Positions 54,350 through 63,006 of a DNA stretch of 64,000 bases are shown here, one piece after another. Where the stretch lies: contig CAMYOD010000077.1 of the NCBI GenBank assembly GCA_947259975.1, forward strand, positions 121,368 to 185,367, in the 5' to 3' direction. Source of the DNA: an uncultured Gammaproteobacteria bacterium (GTDB lineage: Bacteria; Pseudomonadota; Gammaproteobacteria; HyVt-429). The translations under genes and the position numbers were made by a program. The notes beneath the pieces were generated by a model, which searched no databases, had not been told where the DNA came from, and saw only the letters and a list, made by a program, of their open reading frames with translations. Within the stretch, counting starts at the first letter, position 1. Each line of letters starts with the position of its first letter.

Positions 54350-55633
54350 GTGAGTGACGTCACCCTGCGCGCCGAGGGCCTGAGTAAGCAATATGTGATC
54401 GGCGGGCGTGGCCGGGCACAACTGACGTTCCGGGAGATGCTGACCAGCATCGGCGATAAGGCATTGCAACGAGTCAATCGAGACGGCGAACGTAAGTCAG
54501 ATCGAGAATTATTTTGGGCTTTGAAGGATATAAATTTTGAGATCGAACGCGGCGATGTGGTCGGCGTAATCGGCCGCAATGGGGCCGGAAAGAGCACCCT
54601 ATTAAAGGTGCTGAGTCGAATCACCGAACCCACCGAGGGGCGGGTTGAGATACGTGGGCGCATTGCGAGCCTCCTTGAGGTGGGCACGGGTTTTCACCCA
54701 GAACTCACCGGGCGTGAAAACATCTTTCTCAATGGCGCGATCCTTGGTATGACACGCTCCGAAATTTCAAGGAAATTTGATGAGATTGTCGACTTTGCCG
54801 GCATTGAGCGATTTCTGGATACGCCCGTCAAGCGATATTCAAGCGGCATGTATGTACGTTTGGCTTTTTCGGTCGCGGCCCACCTTGATTCTGAGGTTAT
54901 GGTTGTCGACGAGGTCCTGGCGGTTGGTGACACCGCCTTCCAGAAACGTTGCCTGGGTAAATTAAGAGATGTAACTGGATCCGGAAGGACCGTCCTCTTC
55001 GTAAGCCATAATATGAATGCGATCGATAGTCTCTGCAAGACGGTTATAGTGCTCCGAGAAGGTCAAGTGATGTTTCATGGTGACGTGCATGATGGTATCG
55101 GGGAATATCTCAACAGTATTTCCGCTGCTACCACGGCGGGGGTGGGAGTAGAACAAAATGTCGTCTTCATTAGTAATGAGACAAATGATCGGGACGAATG
55201 CGATCTACAAAAAGTGTCATTGTGGAATGCGAACCACGAACCGTTAGCCCGGGTCCGAACATGGGATGATCTGATCGTGCGCGTCGAATTTAAGGTCAAC
55301 AAACCACAAAACGTTGGCTCAGTAATATTAAAGATTTCAGGATCAGCCGGGGAATCCATATTACTTCTGTCTACGCAACCGGACGGAACCCTGGTTCTAC
55401 CTTTCGAAGTAGGCCGATATGCAGTGGAGTGCCACATTGAGAAACTTCCGCTTGCTGCAGGCGAGTATCGACTGAGTGTCGGATTGGCGATTCCTACAGT
55501 CCGTTTTCTCACATGGGAGGAGGACGCCGCCATCTTGCGGGTGTTTCCGCGGGACATCTATGGCTCCGGAAAGCCACCGGAAAGTCCTCGTACCATGCTA
55601 GCGGTTGAGCATGAATGGAGACGCGTCGACTGA
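54350..55633 (+). CDS. wzt: Wzt ATP-binding subunit with C-terminal glycan-binding domain
   Basis: About 427 residues from a GTG 8 bases after AGGAAAG; the frame open far upstream is a shadow of wzm. ABC domain (about 1-250) has Walker A GRNGAGKST, signature KRYSSGMYVRLAFSVA (YSSGM is the exporter-type variant of LSGGQ), Walker B VMVVDEVLAVGD and His switch LFVSHN. The C-terminal domain (about 285-427) ends in the usual terminal Trp region and differs from the Wzt-C at the window start, so it should recognise another end group. Base composition drops from about 53-58% GC to near 40-46% between the two domains. Confidence 0.92.
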   Translation: MSDVTLRAEGLSKQYVIGGRGRAQLTFREMLTSIGDKALQRVNRDGERKSDRELFWALKDINFEIERGDVVGVIGRNGAGKSTLLKVLSRITEPTEGRVEIRGRIASLLEVGTGFHPELTGRENIFLNGAILGMTRSEISRKFDEIVDFAGIERFLDTPVKRYSSGMYVRLAFSVAAHLDSEVMVVDEVLAVGDTAFQKRCLGKLRDVTGSGRTVLFVSHNMNAIDSLCKTVIVLREGQVMFHGDVHDGIGEYLNSISAATTAGVGVEQNVVFISNETNDRDECDLQKVSLWNANHEPLARVRTWDDLIVRVEFKVNKPQNVGSVILKISGSAGESILLLSTQPDGTLVLPFEVGRYAVECHIEKLPLAAGEYRLSVGLAIPTVRFLTWEEDAAILRVFPRDIYGSGKPPESPRTMLAVEHEWRRVD

Positions 55634-55760
55634 TATGCGAGAGACGTTGCTGTGCGAGACGCTGGTAAAAGGTCAACTTTGATTTGAATGCGCTTTCCCG
55701 CAAATTATCTGTAATGGTCCAATACCGGTCAGCTCGATACCTCCCGACGAGATCGTTGTA

Positions 55761-56476
55761 GTGATCGTGTGGCTGGCATCATATCCGAGATCGGGAAACA
55801 CGCTCTTCCGGCTACTTTTAAAACATCTATACGACACTGAAAGCTTTTCCATTCACAATGACGTTCTTTTCCAGCAGCTGGGAGCGTCAAACGTGGTGGG
55901 ACACAAATTATTGACATCGTCGGTGGCTGACCTTATGAATGATGCGGAGATTCATTTTGTAAAGACGCATCAGTTGCCAGGCGATAATTCGCCCGCCATC
56001 TATCTGGTCCGGGACGGTCGTGATGCGTGCGTATCCTATGCCCATTACCGGGTGGACTTTGAAGGGAATTTATCCTGGGTTGAGAGGCAAAGAGCGCGCG
56101 TTTGCAGGCGGTGGCAGTTCAATTCTGCGCTCAGGGATGTGATCGAAGGCAATACACCCTATGGTGCGTGGGGGCGCATGTAAAAAGCTGGGTCAATCGT
56201 GGCAATCACGCCGAGACTATCCTCGTGCGATACGAGGATCTGCTGGCGGCGCCAATTGATTGCATCCGGCACACCGTATTGAGGGCACAACTACAATTGG
56301 CCGAACGACCGGACCCGGCGGTACCCTCGTTTGCAGAGCTACAAGCCCGTTGGCCGCGGTTTTTCCGCAAGGGCGGAAGTGGTGGCTGGCAAGACGAAAT
56401 GCCGCCCCGGCTACAGGAAATGTTCTGGAAATATAATGAAGAACAGATGAGGCTTCTTGGGTACAACGGCAAATAG
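55761..56476 (+). pseudogene. Sulfotransferase (SYPRSGNT type) broken by a frameshift in a G-run
   Basis: The first part (GTG start) has the PAPS motif SYPRSGNTLF (about 7-16) and the 3'-phosphate site YLVRDGRDACVSYAHY, then stops at 56181. The rest of the family sequence (HVKSWVNRG, ILVRYEDLLAAP, FRKGGSGGWQDEMPP) continues in another frame to 56476. A one-base deletion in the GGGGG at 56170-56174 explains it: six Gs would read WGAHVKSW. A ribosomal -1 slip on the run would also restore the protein. It may be a pseudogene, a phase-variable switch or a sequencing error. Together about 238 residues. Confidence 0.85.
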
Positions 56477-56587
56477 ACAGGGTGGCGTTGATAGGATGTA
56501 CGACCGGCAAAGTCAATATGCCTTCATTCGCGAGAGGTTAGGAAAGAAGGCGGTCCGGGATGACAAAAGTAAGTCGTTAACAGTCTA

Positions 56588-57238
56588 ATGGGGTCACGAC
56601 GATTCGCAAGCCCGATCTTGCAGTGGGCAAAAGATTTACTTAGGCCAAGTTGGCATCGACTTCGATGGCTATTCAATCGCCCGCCTCTCCCGGCCAACCA
56701 CGAGAGAGTACTCCTTCATCTCGGTTCCGGAAATCTAATGGACCCCAACTTCATCAACATTGATGTTTATCCCTATCCAAATGTCCATTTCGTTCGGGAC
56801 GTCACGTCACCGCGATTATGGAAGGAAGAAGGCGCAGATGTGATTTATGCGTCCCATGTGCTCGAGCACGTGGAACGCAGTAGGGTACAGTCAACGCTGG
56901 ATAGTTGGCACCGCATCCTAAGGGTTGGCGGATTGCTGCGACTTTCAGTTCCCGATTTCGATGCGATTGTCGAGATTTATACGAAGCGAGGAAACGATAT
57001 AGAAACTATTGCCCTTCCTCTCATGGGTGGTCAACTCAATCAGGCAGATTTCCACTATGCAATATTCAACCGTGCAAGCCTTGCAGACGCGTTACACAAG
57101 TCAGGATTCGCTGTCGTGCGCGCATGGGATCCGAAGAATTGCAATGATCATATATTCGATGATTATTCTATTCTTGAGTTCGACGCCGGAGAGAAGAAGA
57201 TTCCGATTAGTCTCAATCTTGAAGCGATAAAATCGTAG
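56588..57238 (+). CDS. Class I SAM-dependent methyltransferase
   Basis: 216 residues, ATG start. LLHLGSGNL at about 42-50 is motif I, INIDVYPYP the acidic second strand, and VIYASHVLEHVER the catalytic-region motif of the Methyltransf_11 type; HRILRVGGLLRLSVPD follows. Likely O-methylates a sugar of the exported glycan. It has no kinase half, unlike the methyltransferase of region A. Third gene of the wzt-sulfotransferase-methyltransferase order. Low GC. Confidence 0.85.
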   Translation: MGSRRFASPILQWAKDLLRPSWHRLRWLFNRPPLPANHERVLLHLGSGNLMDPNFINIDVYPYPNVHFVRDVTSPRLWKEEGADVIYASHVLEHVERSRVQSTLDSWHRILRVGGLLRLSVPDFDAIVEIYTKRGNDIETIALPLMGGQLNQADFHYAIFNRASLADALHKSGFAVVRAWDPKNCNDHIFDDYSILEFDAGEKKIPISLNLEAIKS

Positions 57239-57253
57239 TCAAAGTCTGCGGCT

Positions 57254-58291
57254 ATGCGTCCTTCAAGACTCAATGATTTGCCATCTCCGCCACCGGGAAA
57301 AACAGGTTGGCCATGGGATGAGGAAGCAGTCGAACTTCCGGATCGGATGCCGGATGGATCGCAATGGCCAAAGATCAGCATTGTCACCCCTAGCTACAAT
57401 CAGGGGCAATACCTCGAGGAGACGATTCGATCCGTGCTGTTACAGGGATATCCGAACCTCGAATACATAATAATTGATGGAGGAAGCACGGACAACTCAG
57501 TCGAGATCATTCAGAAATATGATCAATTCTTAAGATTCTGGAAAAGTGCGTCAGATAGGGGGCAGGCGGATGCAATTAATCAAGGATTTACCCGCGCATC
57601 TGGCACTGTTGTCGCGTTCATTAACAGCGACGACTACTATCTTCCTCGAGCACTGGCGAGCGTAGCGAAGCAGATGGTGCTTCAGGACGCAGGCTGGTGC
57701 GTAAGCGCCGTTAAGGGCCAACACGAGCCACCGGCACGGATGGAGCTAATGCCGCTTCGAATACCCCACAGCGTGCGGCAGGTCGTCACGCGGGATTATG
57801 TCGTGCCGCAGCCAGGGATGTTTTTTTCGAGTACGATCTTGGACGTTGTCGGAACATTTGATAGAGACCTTCATTATTGTTTTGACCATGGGTGGATTTG
57901 CAGAGCGGTAGCTGGAGGCCATGTTCCCGGTATGGTAGACGCCATTACCGCTGTGTATCGACTGCAGCCAGCAAGCAAGACGATGCGGCAAGGAATTGAA
58001 TTTCTACGAGAGAATATTGAGATCGCGACGGACGTTTTGGGGGAGCTCAATTCCACAGACACGCAAGAAGTACAGAAGGTTGTGGGAATGTGGCGTGCAA
58101 ACTATGCGATGCAGAGCGCATGGGATAAAGCCATTTCACAAGGCACACTGCATGGTATCTGGGCGCTTCTAACTGCAGTGGGCAGGCGACCCGGTTTGTT
58201 TCTCTATCGATCGACGGTCACAAGTTTCCTGCGCCTTGTTGGGAAACTGGTATTTGGTGCGCGTACGGGGAATCGCCCGAAAGATGCTTGA
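57254..58291 (+). CDS. GT2 family glycosyltransferase
   Basis: 345 residues. An N-terminal tail of about 40 residues (Pro-rich, PSPPPGKTGWPWDEE) precedes SIVTPSYNQGQYL, DGGSTDNS and FINSDDYYLP (DxD equivalent); the WICRAVAGGH region carries the later acidic-site strand. Such PPGKTGWPW tails are frequent in GT2 enzymes of O-antigen loci. Low-GC codon use like its neighbours. Confidence 0.87.
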   Translation: MRPSRLNDLPSPPPGKTGWPWDEEAVELPDRMPDGSQWPKISIVTPSYNQGQYLEETIRSVLLQGYPNLEYIIIDGGSTDNSVEIIQKYDQFLRFWKSASDRGQADAINQGFTRASGTVVAFINSDDYYLPRALASVAKQMVLQDAGWCVSAVKGQHEPPARMELMPLRIPHSVRQVVTRDYVVPQPGMFFSSTILDVVGTFDRDLHYCFDHGWICRAVAGGHVPGMVDAITAVYRLQPASKTMRQGIEFLRENIEIATDVLGELNSTDTQEVQKVVGMWRANYAMQSAWDKAISQGTLHGIWALLTAVGRRPGLFLYRSTVTSFLRLVGKLVFGARTGNRPKDA

Positions 58292-58309
58292 CCTGGTAGC
58301 TGGATCAGG

Positions 58310-59575
58310 ATGTTGAAGGTCTTACACATCGTCCCACATCTGGATCGAAGCGGTGGAGCTATTGCAGCACTTAGTCTGCATCAAGGGCTCCAATCGATCG
58401 GTGTCGAGTCTGAAATACTGGGGGTTTACGAGGCGGAATCGAAGACCCGTAAACTGACACCGATCCGAGCACAACCACTCCTGCGCACGATAGGGAATCG
58501 GGTCCTCGCGCCTATTGAAAGACAGCTTGCATTACCGGGAGTGCTTCGCTTCACGGATTGGCTCGGTTTCGACGACAGAATACTTCAGGGTGTCGATATT
58601 GTGCACCTACATGTAACTCATGTGGCTCAGCTGAGCCTAGGGCTTTTGCGCGGACTAGGGACAAGGCGGAAGATTGTCTGGACGTTACATGACCTTTGGC
58701 CCGTGACGGGTAACTGTATTTATCCCCTGGGTTGTGAAAAGTGGAAGTCTGCGTGTGGCGCGTGCCCACAGCTCGGGGTCTACCCGAGGTTGAGGTGGGA
58801 TACGACCAGAGTATTGCATAGCATCAAGACGAATCTATTGAGGCACCTACGTCCACATTTTATCGCGCCGTCCAGATGGGTTGAGAAAGAGCTGGCGGAT
58901 ATTATTAAGAGCGGCTACGGGACGGTGTCGCATGTGCAGCACGGCATAGATACAACAATTTTTCGCTGTGTCACATCAGTCGACGACCGTGCATCACTTG
59001 GTGTCCCTGAGGATACACGGGTTATATTTCTCCCCACAGCCCGGCTCGATGACCCAAGGAAGGGTGCTGCCGATTTGGATAGACTAATCGGTGAACTCGC
59101 TTGGTCGCCACATAAGTATATGATCTTAATGTTCAGCGCGGTTACGTCAACTCATGCAGATCACCTTCCTAATGTTTCACTGAGGCGCCTACGACCTGTG
59201 ACAACTAATGAGGCAATGGCGCGCTATTACCGCGCGGCTGATGTGACGTTATCGTTCAGCAGAGTAGAGACCTTCGGATTGTCACTTGCCGAAAGTCAAG
59301 CCTGTGGGCGAGCGGTTGTAGCCGTCGAAGCCCCTGGTGTAAACGAATTGATCGATAACCCGCTCATGGGCACGATGGTAAAGGCAAACGAAATAGGAAA
59401 AATGATAGCCTATATTGGCAACTTTTCTTCAGAAGAATACAAAGTAAAAGAACAACGCGCGACCGTAGCAGCGCGGCGCTATTCTTTGATCCGGTCAGCT
59501 CAGCTGCATTCACAGGTCTATGATCGGATAATCTCTCGCGCGCGAGCGGCAAGCCCGATTCATGCCTCATCTTAA
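58310..59575 (+). CDS. GT4 family glycosyltransferase with Cys-rich insert (WcaC-like)
   Basis: 421 residues. GT-B fold: VPHLDRSGGAIAALSLHQGL at the N-terminus, HDLWPVTGNC, a Cys cluster (four Cys in TGNCIYPLGCEKWKSACGAC), then FSRVETFGLSLAESQACG as the E-x7-E site. The Cys cluster is typical of the colanic acid WcaC subgroup. Retaining transferase of the region D glycan, donor unknown. Confidence 0.86.
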   Translation: MLKVLHIVPHLDRSGGAIAALSLHQGLQSIGVESEILGVYEAESKTRKLTPIRAQPLLRTIGNRVLAPIERQLALPGVLRFTDWLGFDDRILQGVDIVHLHVTHVAQLSLGLLRGLGTRRKIVWTLHDLWPVTGNCIYPLGCEKWKSACGACPQLGVYPRLRWDTTRVLHSIKTNLLRHLRPHFIAPSRWVEKELADIIKSGYGTVSHVQHGIDTTIFRCVTSVDDRASLGVPEDTRVIFLPTARLDDPRKGAADLDRLIGELAWSPHKYMILMFSAVTSTHADHLPNVSLRRLRPVTTNEAMARYYRAADVTLSFSRVETFGLSLAESQACGRAVVAVEAPGVNELIDNPLMGTMVKANEIGKMIAYIGNFSSEEYKVKEQRATVAARRYSLIRSAQLHSQVYDRIISRARAASPIHASS

Positions 59576-59667
59576 ATTGTTTAACGCCGGGGCAGCCCAT
59601 TGAGGGGTCTGGCAGACGTCTTATAAATTAGGTTCCCGGTACGGACCATCTCAACCATTCGAAGTTC

Positions 59668-61887
59668 ATGAAAAATAGCGAAGACAACAAGCGCTTGATT
59701 TTCCTCGGTGCAGGCGCCGTGTTCGAGGAATACTATTTACCTGCACTAAGTGCGCTAGGTTGGCTCGATCGGGCATTGGTTATCGATAGCTCCGAAGCGG
59801 CGATCGGCAGAATTAGACAGCGGGCACCATCACTAATGGTGCGAAGTGTCGCTTATAATAAATTTTTCCGATCGTATCCGCTTGCACAGGAGAGAGATGC
59901 GAAAGTCGTCGTTGCGCTCCCAAATCGGCTGCACTCGGATGCTGTAGAAAGAGCATTGAAAGCAGGATTCGGCGTGTTATGCGAGAAGCCGCTCGCTTTG
60001 ACAGCGGCGGAGTGCGAAGCGCTCGCTTCGATGGCGAGCCGATATAGACAAGAGCTTGAGATCGGGATGGTACGCCGTTACCTGCCAGGAGTGCGAGCGG
60101 CAGCGATGGCGATAGATGAAGGGTACATTGGTCGGCTTAGCCGAGTCGAAATGTCTCACGGAGGCCCTTATGCATGGATGTCCGAGACGGGAGATTTCTT
60201 CGATCCAAGAAATGGTGGTGTGCTTGCTGATATGGGTGTCCACTATCTCGATGTTGTCTTTGGTCTTTTGGGCGAGCTGGAGCTGGTGTCGTATCAGGAT
60301 GACTGGCGCGGAGGCGTGGAAGCAAACTGCGAGTGTAGCCTAACATCCAAGGCTGGTGTGAGTGTACAACTGATATTGTCCAGAACCCGGAAGATACGAT
60401 CGAAGATAGTAATTGTCGGTGCGGAGGGGCGCGTAACGATAAGAGAGGAACGTCCGGAGGTATGTGAGTGGGAGCGAAATAATCAGTCTTTGCTAAGGAA
60501 TCACATATGCATCGAAGAAGAAGATGGGCAATATAGGGAGATACCGGCGCTGCACAGGTGTTTCATAAAACAGCTGTTGGATTTTGAGTGCGATAGGAAG
60601 TCGGAACGGCGGCTCCCGCCGAGAAGTGGCGTTGATGGAGCCAAAGTAATGCGCGTGATTGAACAGGCCTATGGGGGCCGTGCGCTTCGGCACACAAAGC
60701 CGGCCCCGGCGGATAAAGGGAGCCAAATCCAACCGTCGCTATCGCCAGGCAAGGCAGTGATTACGGGGGGCAGTGGTTTTATCGGTGGGCGATTGGTTAG
60801 GAGGCTCCACCAACTTAAATTCGACGAGATTGTGGCACCGGTACGAAACTATAATACATGCGCGAATTTGGCGCGCTACGATGTGGAAATGCCACGATTG
60901 GATATTCTTGATAGGCAAGCGGTAGAAAACGCTGTTTTGGGCGCTAGGTATGTTTTTCATCTGGCATATGGCAGAGAAGGGGCAAACGCAGCGCGAGTCA
61001 CGATTGAGGGAACAAAGAATGTTGTCAACGCGGCTATTGAGGCTGGCGCCGAGGTGGTGGTGGTCTTGAGTACGATGTATGTTTTTGGGCACCCACACAC
61101 AGACGAGCTTGTCGATGAGACATGGAAATACGCGCCTGCAGGGGGTGAATATGGGACGAGCAAGGCGCATATGGAAAAATGGTGCTTACGAAGGGCGTCG
61201 TCGTCAGGCCGTACGCGTATTGTTGTACTTAATCCGTCATGCGTCTATGGAATTGATGGAAAGACATATACGACCATGCCATTCGATCTAATAAGATCTA
61301 GACAATTTGGATTGATTGAAAATGGCACCGGTATTGCAAATTACACTTACGTAGAAAGTCTGGTTGACGCAATTATCCTGGCGGCGCGCACGGCAGAGGC
61401 ACATGGCGAACGTTTCCTGATCAGCGATGGATGGTGCACGTGGCGTGAGTATATGCATCAACTTATGACAGAACGTGCGTCGGAACTCAAATCGTTCTCA
61501 AGGAAAGAGCTTTTGATTGGCCCAAGGACAGATAAGGCGAAGATCTCGGATGCCTTGCGTTATCTGTTAGGTGATCTCGAATTCATCGGAATTGTCAATC
61601 GAATTCCAGTGATTGGGCGCGTCAAGAGGCTTGTTTTTCAGCGGATGCCTGGAGTCAGAAGCTACCTGGTTCGAAGTCGCGCGAGAGATGTGACAGGACC
61701 ACTGGTGTCCGTTGATGCGGAGAAGGAGGTCAGGCCACCTATTTGGGTCGCGGATCTTTTCGGGCCAACCCACACACGGTTCTCGGCCGATAAGGCACGG
61801 AAGGTATTGGGTTGGACTCCACGCTGGACCCTACAGGAAGGAATGGAGGCGACCAGGGCGTGGTTGAAAGATACAGGAGTGATCTGA
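59668..61887 (+). CDS. Gfo/Idh/MocA oxidoreductase fused to NAD-dependent epimerase (SDR)
   Basis: 739 residues. N-terminal Gfo/Idh half (1-about 340): FLGAGAVFEEYYLPAL dinucleotide loop and CEKPLA (105-110), then GGVLADMGVHYLD, a family region holding the catalytic His. C-terminal SDR half (about 361-735): ITGGSGFIGGRLV and the catalytic Y495xxxK499 (EYGTSKAHME). Both halves look active. Two oxidoreductases in one chain suggest consecutive steps on a nucleotide sugar, for example oxidation at one carbon and epimerisation or reduction at another. The exact product is unknown. Confidence 0.85.
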   Translation: MKNSEDNKRLIFLGAGAVFEEYYLPALSALGWLDRALVIDSSEAAIGRIRQRAPSLMVRSVAYNKFFRSYPLAQERDAKVVVALPNRLHSDAVERALKAGFGVLCEKPLALTAAECEALASMASRYRQELEIGMVRRYLPGVRAAAMAIDEGYIGRLSRVEMSHGGPYAWMSETGDFFDPRNGGVLADMGVHYLDVVFGLLGELELVSYQDDWRGGVEANCECSLTSKAGVSVQLILSRTRKIRSKIVIVGAEGRVTIREERPEVCEWERNNQSLLRNHICIEEEDGQYREIPALHRCFIKQLLDFECDRKSERRLPPRSGVDGAKVMRVIEQAYGGRALRHTKPAPADKGSQIQPSLSPGKAVITGGSGFIGGRLVRRLHQLKFDEIVAPVRNYNTCANLARYDVEMPRLDILDRQAVENAVLGARYVFHLAYGREGANAARVTIEGTKNVVNAAIEAGAEVVVVLSTMYVFGHPHTDELVDETWKYAPAGGEYGTSKAHMEKWCLRRASSSGRTRIVVLNPSCVYGIDGKTYTTMPFDLIRSRQFGLIENGTGIANYTYVESLVDAIILAARTAEAHGERFLISDGWCTWREYMHQLMTERASELKSFSRKELLIGPRTDKAKISDALRYLLGDLEFIGIVNRIPVIGRVKRLVFQRMPGVRSYLVRSRARDVTGPLVSVDAEKEVRPPIWVADLFGPTHTRFSADKARKVLGWTPRWTLQEGMEATRAWLKDTGVI

Positions 61888-62000
61888 CTACTTCGGCTGT
61901 TACCACAATGTTGATTCTTCGCTCGGGCAGAGAGTGTGCCGCGCGCAACGTAGTTCGCGTATTCGCGTATTTTTCAGAACGTTAGAGCAAGTACCCCACT

Positions 62001-63002
62001 TTGTCATCCAAAAAAGTAACGCCGCTGATCTCGGTCATTGTGCCTTGCTTTAACTGTAGGCGATTCCTTGCAGATACAGTAAATAGTGTTATCGCACAGC
62101 AACGCGATGATTGCGAAATTATTTTGATCGACGACGGGTCCACGGACGGTACTACTGAGATAATGAAGCGCTATGCGGGAGTGGCGCGACTGGAGTTCGG
62201 GCCTAATCGTGGCGCGAGTGCGGCTCGGAATAGAGGGACAGAGTTATCAGCAGGCAAGTATATACAATACCTTGATTCTGACGATCTTCTTGCAAGAGGC
62301 GCCTTGCAAATGCGCGTCGAAGCGTTGGAGACATCCGCGGCAGATGTCGCCTATTCGGATTGGCAGGAATTGGACTCGGGTCAAGCCGGGGGCGAAATCA
62401 AGGGCAAAGTCGTAGCCAGAAGGATTGAGGATATCGATGACGACCCCGAGATTGCCGTGTTCACCGATTTCTGGGCCCCGCCGGCCGCGCTACTTTATCG
62501 TCGCGATATTGTCGATAAGATCGGTGGCTGGAACGAATCGCTGCCGATCATCCAGGACGCGCGTTTTCTGCTTGATGCAGCACGGCATGGCGCTAAGTTT
62601 GTCCATGTCCCGGGAGTAGGTGCGTATTATCGAGTGCACCGGGATATGAGTCTTTCGCGCCGCGACCCAGCGGCATTTGTGCGCGATGTTTACGACAATG
62701 CCAGCGATATCGAGGCGCATTGGTCAACACATGGCGGGCTTACCGACACGCGCCGACATGCCCTGGCCCGCGTATATAGCTACACAGCGCGCGGCTTCTT
62801 CCTTAACGATTCCACGATGTTCAAGCAGAATATTCGACGCCTGTATCAGGTCGAGCCCGGATTCCGTCTAACTTGGCCAAAGGTAGCGAGCCTGGCGCGG
62901 CATTTCCTAGGACAGAAGGCAACCGCGGCACTCTTAAGCCGTATGGGCCGACCTCCAATGCGGCCGGGGCGCCCGACGACTGGGATGGATCCGTCTTCGT
63001 GA
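62001..63002 (+). CDS. GT2 family glycosyltransferase
   Basis: 333 residues from a TTG start (no strong Shine-Dalgarno seen; an upstream start would require passing stops). Motifs: SVIVPCFNCRRFL, DDGSTDGT, YLDSDDLL (DxD) and IQDARFLLDAARHG where the acidic motif is Q-D-A-R. GC content returns to the higher level partway through this gene (about 62.4 kb). A C-terminal basic and Pro-rich tail follows the GT domain. Confidence 0.85.
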   Translation: MSSKKVTPLISVIVPCFNCRRFLADTVNSVIAQQRDDCEIILIDDGSTDGTTEIMKRYAGVARLEFGPNRGASAARNRGTELSAGKYIQYLDSDDLLARGALQMRVEALETSAADVAYSDWQELDSGQAGGEIKGKVVARRIEDIDDDPEIAVFTDFWAPPAALLYRRDIVDKIGGWNESLPIIQDARFLLDAARHGAKFVHVPGVGAYYRVHRDMSLSRRDPAAFVRDVYDNASDIEAHWSTHGGLTDTRRHALARVYSYTARGFFLNDSTMFKQNIRRLYQVEPGFRLTWPKVASLARHFLGQKATAALLSRMGRPPMRPGRPTTGMDPSS

Positions 63003-63006
63003 GCCC

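Noticed and set aside
61950..61975. CGCG-TATT-CGCG followed by TATTTTT as terminator
   Set aside because: Stem of only 4 bp that is self-complementary within a short direct repeat (TCGCGTAT twice); too weak to call.
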